Below, piece by piece: positions 4,419 through 5,874 of a DNA stretch of 5,874 nt. A model generated the notes under the pieces. It saw nothing but the letters and a program-made list of their open reading frames with translations, did no database searches and was not told the origin of the DNA. How positions within the stretch are numbered: position 1 is the stretch's first letter; the number at the start of each line of letters is the position of its first letter. Made by a program: the position numbers and the translations under genes. Source of the DNA: an uncultured Oscillospiraceae bacterium (GTDB taxonomy: Bacteria; Bacillota; Clostridia; Oscillospirales; Ruminococcaceae); contig USNZ01000089.1 of the NCBI GenBank assembly GCA_900556255.1, positions 1 to 5,874 on the forward strand, given 5' to 3'.

Positions 4419-5309
4419 ATGGCAAAGAAAAAGCTGGGCGGGCTTGGCAAGGGTCTGGACACCCTGTTTGCCGACCTGCCCGAAACGACCGGCGACGATG
4501 CGGGCGTTTCCACCCTGCCTTTGCGGGAGATCGAACCCGACCCCGAGCAGCCCCGCAAGCATTTTGACCAGGATGCGCTGAACCAGCTGGCCGCCAGCAT
4601 CACCGAAAACGGCCTGCTGCAGCCCATCGCCGTGCGCCCCAAAAAGCTGGGCACAGGGTACATTATCATCGCGGGCGAGCGCCGCTGGCGCGCCGCGCGG
4701 CTGGCGGGTCTGGACGAGGTGCCCGTTCTGATCAAGGACGTCACCGACGAGCAGGCCGCCGCCTTGGCGCTGATCGAAAACCTGCAGCGCGAGGACTTAG
4801 ACCCCATCGAGGTCGCCGAGGGCTGCAAGCAGCTGATTGAAAAGTACGGCTTAACGCAGGAAACCGCCGCCAAGCGACTGGGCAAAAGCCGCAGCGCCGT
4901 TGCCAACAGCCTGCGTCTGCTCACCCTGCCCGATGACGTGCGCACCCAGGTGCGCGGCGGGCAGCTTTCCACCGGACACGCCAAGGTCATTCTGGGCCTG
5001 CCCAGCGCCGGGCTGATGCAGGACGCCGCCAAGGAAATTGCCGAAAAAGGCTTGAACGTCCGCCAGACCGAAGCCCTTTGCAAAAAGCTGTCCAAGCCGC
5101 CCAAACCGCCCAAGCCCAAGGCCGACCCCTTTAACCGCCCCAAGCGCGCGGTGGAGATCGAGGCCGCGCTGAAAGAAGTCACCGGCAGCGAGGTCCATGT
5201 CGATTACAAGGACGGCAAAGGCTCGCTGAAAATCGACTTTTACAGCGACGAGATGCTGCAGCAGTTCGTCAGCCTTTTGGGGCAGTATGACCCCGAACGG
5301 CAGGACTAA
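4419..5309 (+). CDS. parB: ParB (Spo0J), parS-binding CTPase clamp
   Basis: ParB loads at parS, hydrolyses CTP, slides as a clamp, recruits condensin and stimulates ParA. The product is 296 residues. The N-terminal basic LGGLGKGLDTLF segment (6-17) is the usual ParA-interacting motif. The CTPase domain (about 32-125) has the C-motif GERRWRA (86-92) and P-motif ENLQR (120-124). The helix-turn-helix (about 144-168) includes LTQETAAKRLGKSRSAVANSL, with R158 and G186 as in parS-binding ParBs. A Pro/Lys-rich linker (about 223-240) leads to the C-terminal dimerisation/DNA-binding domain (about 245-292). The start is ATG 4419, chosen because the ribosome binding site overlaps the alternative GTG. 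The two perfect parS sites in the window are its expected targets. It shares short near-identical DNA stretches with noc, consistent with a common origin. Confidence 0.97.
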   Translation: MAKKKLGGLGKGLDTLFADLPETTGDDAGVSTLPLREIEPDPEQPRKHFDQDALNQLAASITENGLLQPIAVRPKKLGTGYIIIAGERRWRAARLAGLDEVPVLIKDVTDEQAAALALIENLQREDLDPIEVAEGCKQLIEKYGLTQETAAKRLGKSRSAVANSLRLLTLPDDVRTQVRGGQLSTGHAKVILGLPSAGLMQDAAKEIAEKGLNVRQTEALCKKLSKPPKPPKPKADPFNRPKRAVEIEAALKEVTGSEVHVDYKDGKGSLKIDFYSDEMLQQFVSLLGQYDPERQD

Positions 5310-5337
5310 AAGTATAGATGCCATATTTTACCAATAC

Positions 5338-5343
5338 GAGGAG
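5338..5343 (+). promoter_or_regulatory. Ribosome binding site of serS
   Basis: GAGGAG lies 11 bases before ATG 5355, somewhat long but usable. The whole parB-serS gap is 45 bp, with no terminator hairpin and no room for a T-box leader. Confidence 0.7.
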
Positions 5344-5354
5344 TGTAAAGTATC

Positions 5355-5874
5355 ATGTTAGACATCCGTTTTGTACGCGAAAACCCCGAGCTTGTCAAGG
5401 AGAATATCCGCAAGAAGTTCCAGGACAGCAAGCTGCCCCTGGTGGACGAGGTCATTCGCCTGGACGCCGAGTACCGCGCCGCCATCGGTGAGGCCAGCGA
5501 CCTGCGCGCCAACCGCAACAAGCTGTCCAAGCAGATCGGCATGCTGATGGGTCAGGCCAAGAAGGACCCCGCCAAGGCAGCCGAGGCCGAGGAGGTCAAG
5601 AAACAGGTCACCGCGCAGGCCGACCGCCTGAAAGAGCTGGAGGCCAAAGAGGACGAGCTGCAGGCCAAAATCCAGGAGATCATGTACACCATCCCGCAGA
5701 TGATCGACCCCAGTGTGCCCATCGGCCCCGATGACAGCCACAATGTCGAGGTCCAGCGTTTCGGCGATCCTGTCGTGCCCGACTACCCCATCCCCTACCA
5801 CGTTGATATTATGGAGAGCTTCAACGGCATCGATCTGGATGCCGCCGGCCGCGTTTCCGGCAACGGCTTCTACT
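5355..5874 (+). CDS. serS: Seryl-tRNA synthetase, 5' part
   Basis: SerS charges tRNA(Ser), and tRNA(Sec) where present, with serine in the cytoplasm. The frame stays open to the window end, giving 173 of an expected ~420-430 residues. The N-terminus MLDIRFVRENPELVKENIRK is the class signature, followed by the long antiparallel coiled coil that contacts the tRNA long variable arm (about 30-110, including RANRNKLSKQIG at 51-62). Then come IPQMIDPSVPIGPDDSHNVEV and the entry to the class II catalytic domain, HVDIMESFNGIDLDAAGRVSGNGFY, a form I associate with Clostridia. Catalytic motifs 1-3 lie beyond the window. It starts 45 bp after parB with no visible terminator, so it may be cotranscribed with parA-parB; an unseen promoter in the short AT-rich gap is possible. 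Confidence 0.96.
   Translation, partial: MLDIRFVRENPELVKENIRKKFQDSKLPLVDEVIRLDAEYRAAIGEASDLRANRNKLSKQIGMLMGQAKKDPAKAAEAEEVKKQVTAQADRLKELEAKEDELQAKIQEIMYTIPQMIDPSVPIGPDDSHNVEVQRFGDPVVPDYPIPYHVDIMESFNGIDLDAAGRVSGNGFY

Overview
This window is a conserved housekeeping stretch of a bacterial chromosome. The gene order is mnmG (3' part) - rsmG - noc - parA - parB - serS (5' part), all on the + strand. The order mnmG-rsmG-noc-parA-parB is the one found next to the replication origin of Bacillus subtilis and many other Firmicutes. The DNA is GC-rich with strong C/G third-position bias, and a Noc-family protein is present next to a separate ParB. Together these suggest a high-GC Clostridia member, possibly an Oscillospiraceae/Ruminococcaceae gut-type organism. 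That placement is inference; no rRNA or other marker is in the window.

Layout. Bases 1-1451 hold the C-terminal three quarters of MnmG (tRNA wobble-uridine modification). It overlaps rsmG (1448-2152, 16S rRNA m7G527 methyltransferase) by four bases. A perfect 16-bp parS lies inside the start of rsmG (1478-1493). A 121-bp gap carries two inverted repeats, one with a T-tract that looks like an intrinsic terminator, and a weak candidate promoter. Noc follows (2274-3113). The 522-bp noc-parA gap is the unusual part. It holds three tandem copies of a ~125-bp unit (3122-3497), each made of two inverted, double-hairpin REP-like elements. Next comes an intrinsic terminator whose stem tip is a second perfect parS (3509-3552), then a promoter with an extended -10 and a strong ribosome binding site for parA. 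ParA (3636-4400) and ParB (4419-5309) are 18 bp apart, and serS begins 45 bp after parB and runs off the end.

How it works together. ParB, a CTP-dependent DNA clamp, should load at the two parS sites, which bracket noc, and ParA should drive or regulate origin segregation and initiation. Noc is a ParB paralogue that normally binds different sites and protects the nucleoid from division. MnmG, RsmG and SerS are translation genes that share the locus. No new protein system is visible. What deserves a second look is non-coding: the parS-in-terminator arrangement, the REP-like array beside it, and a Noc that appears to lack the usual N-terminal membrane-targeting helix.
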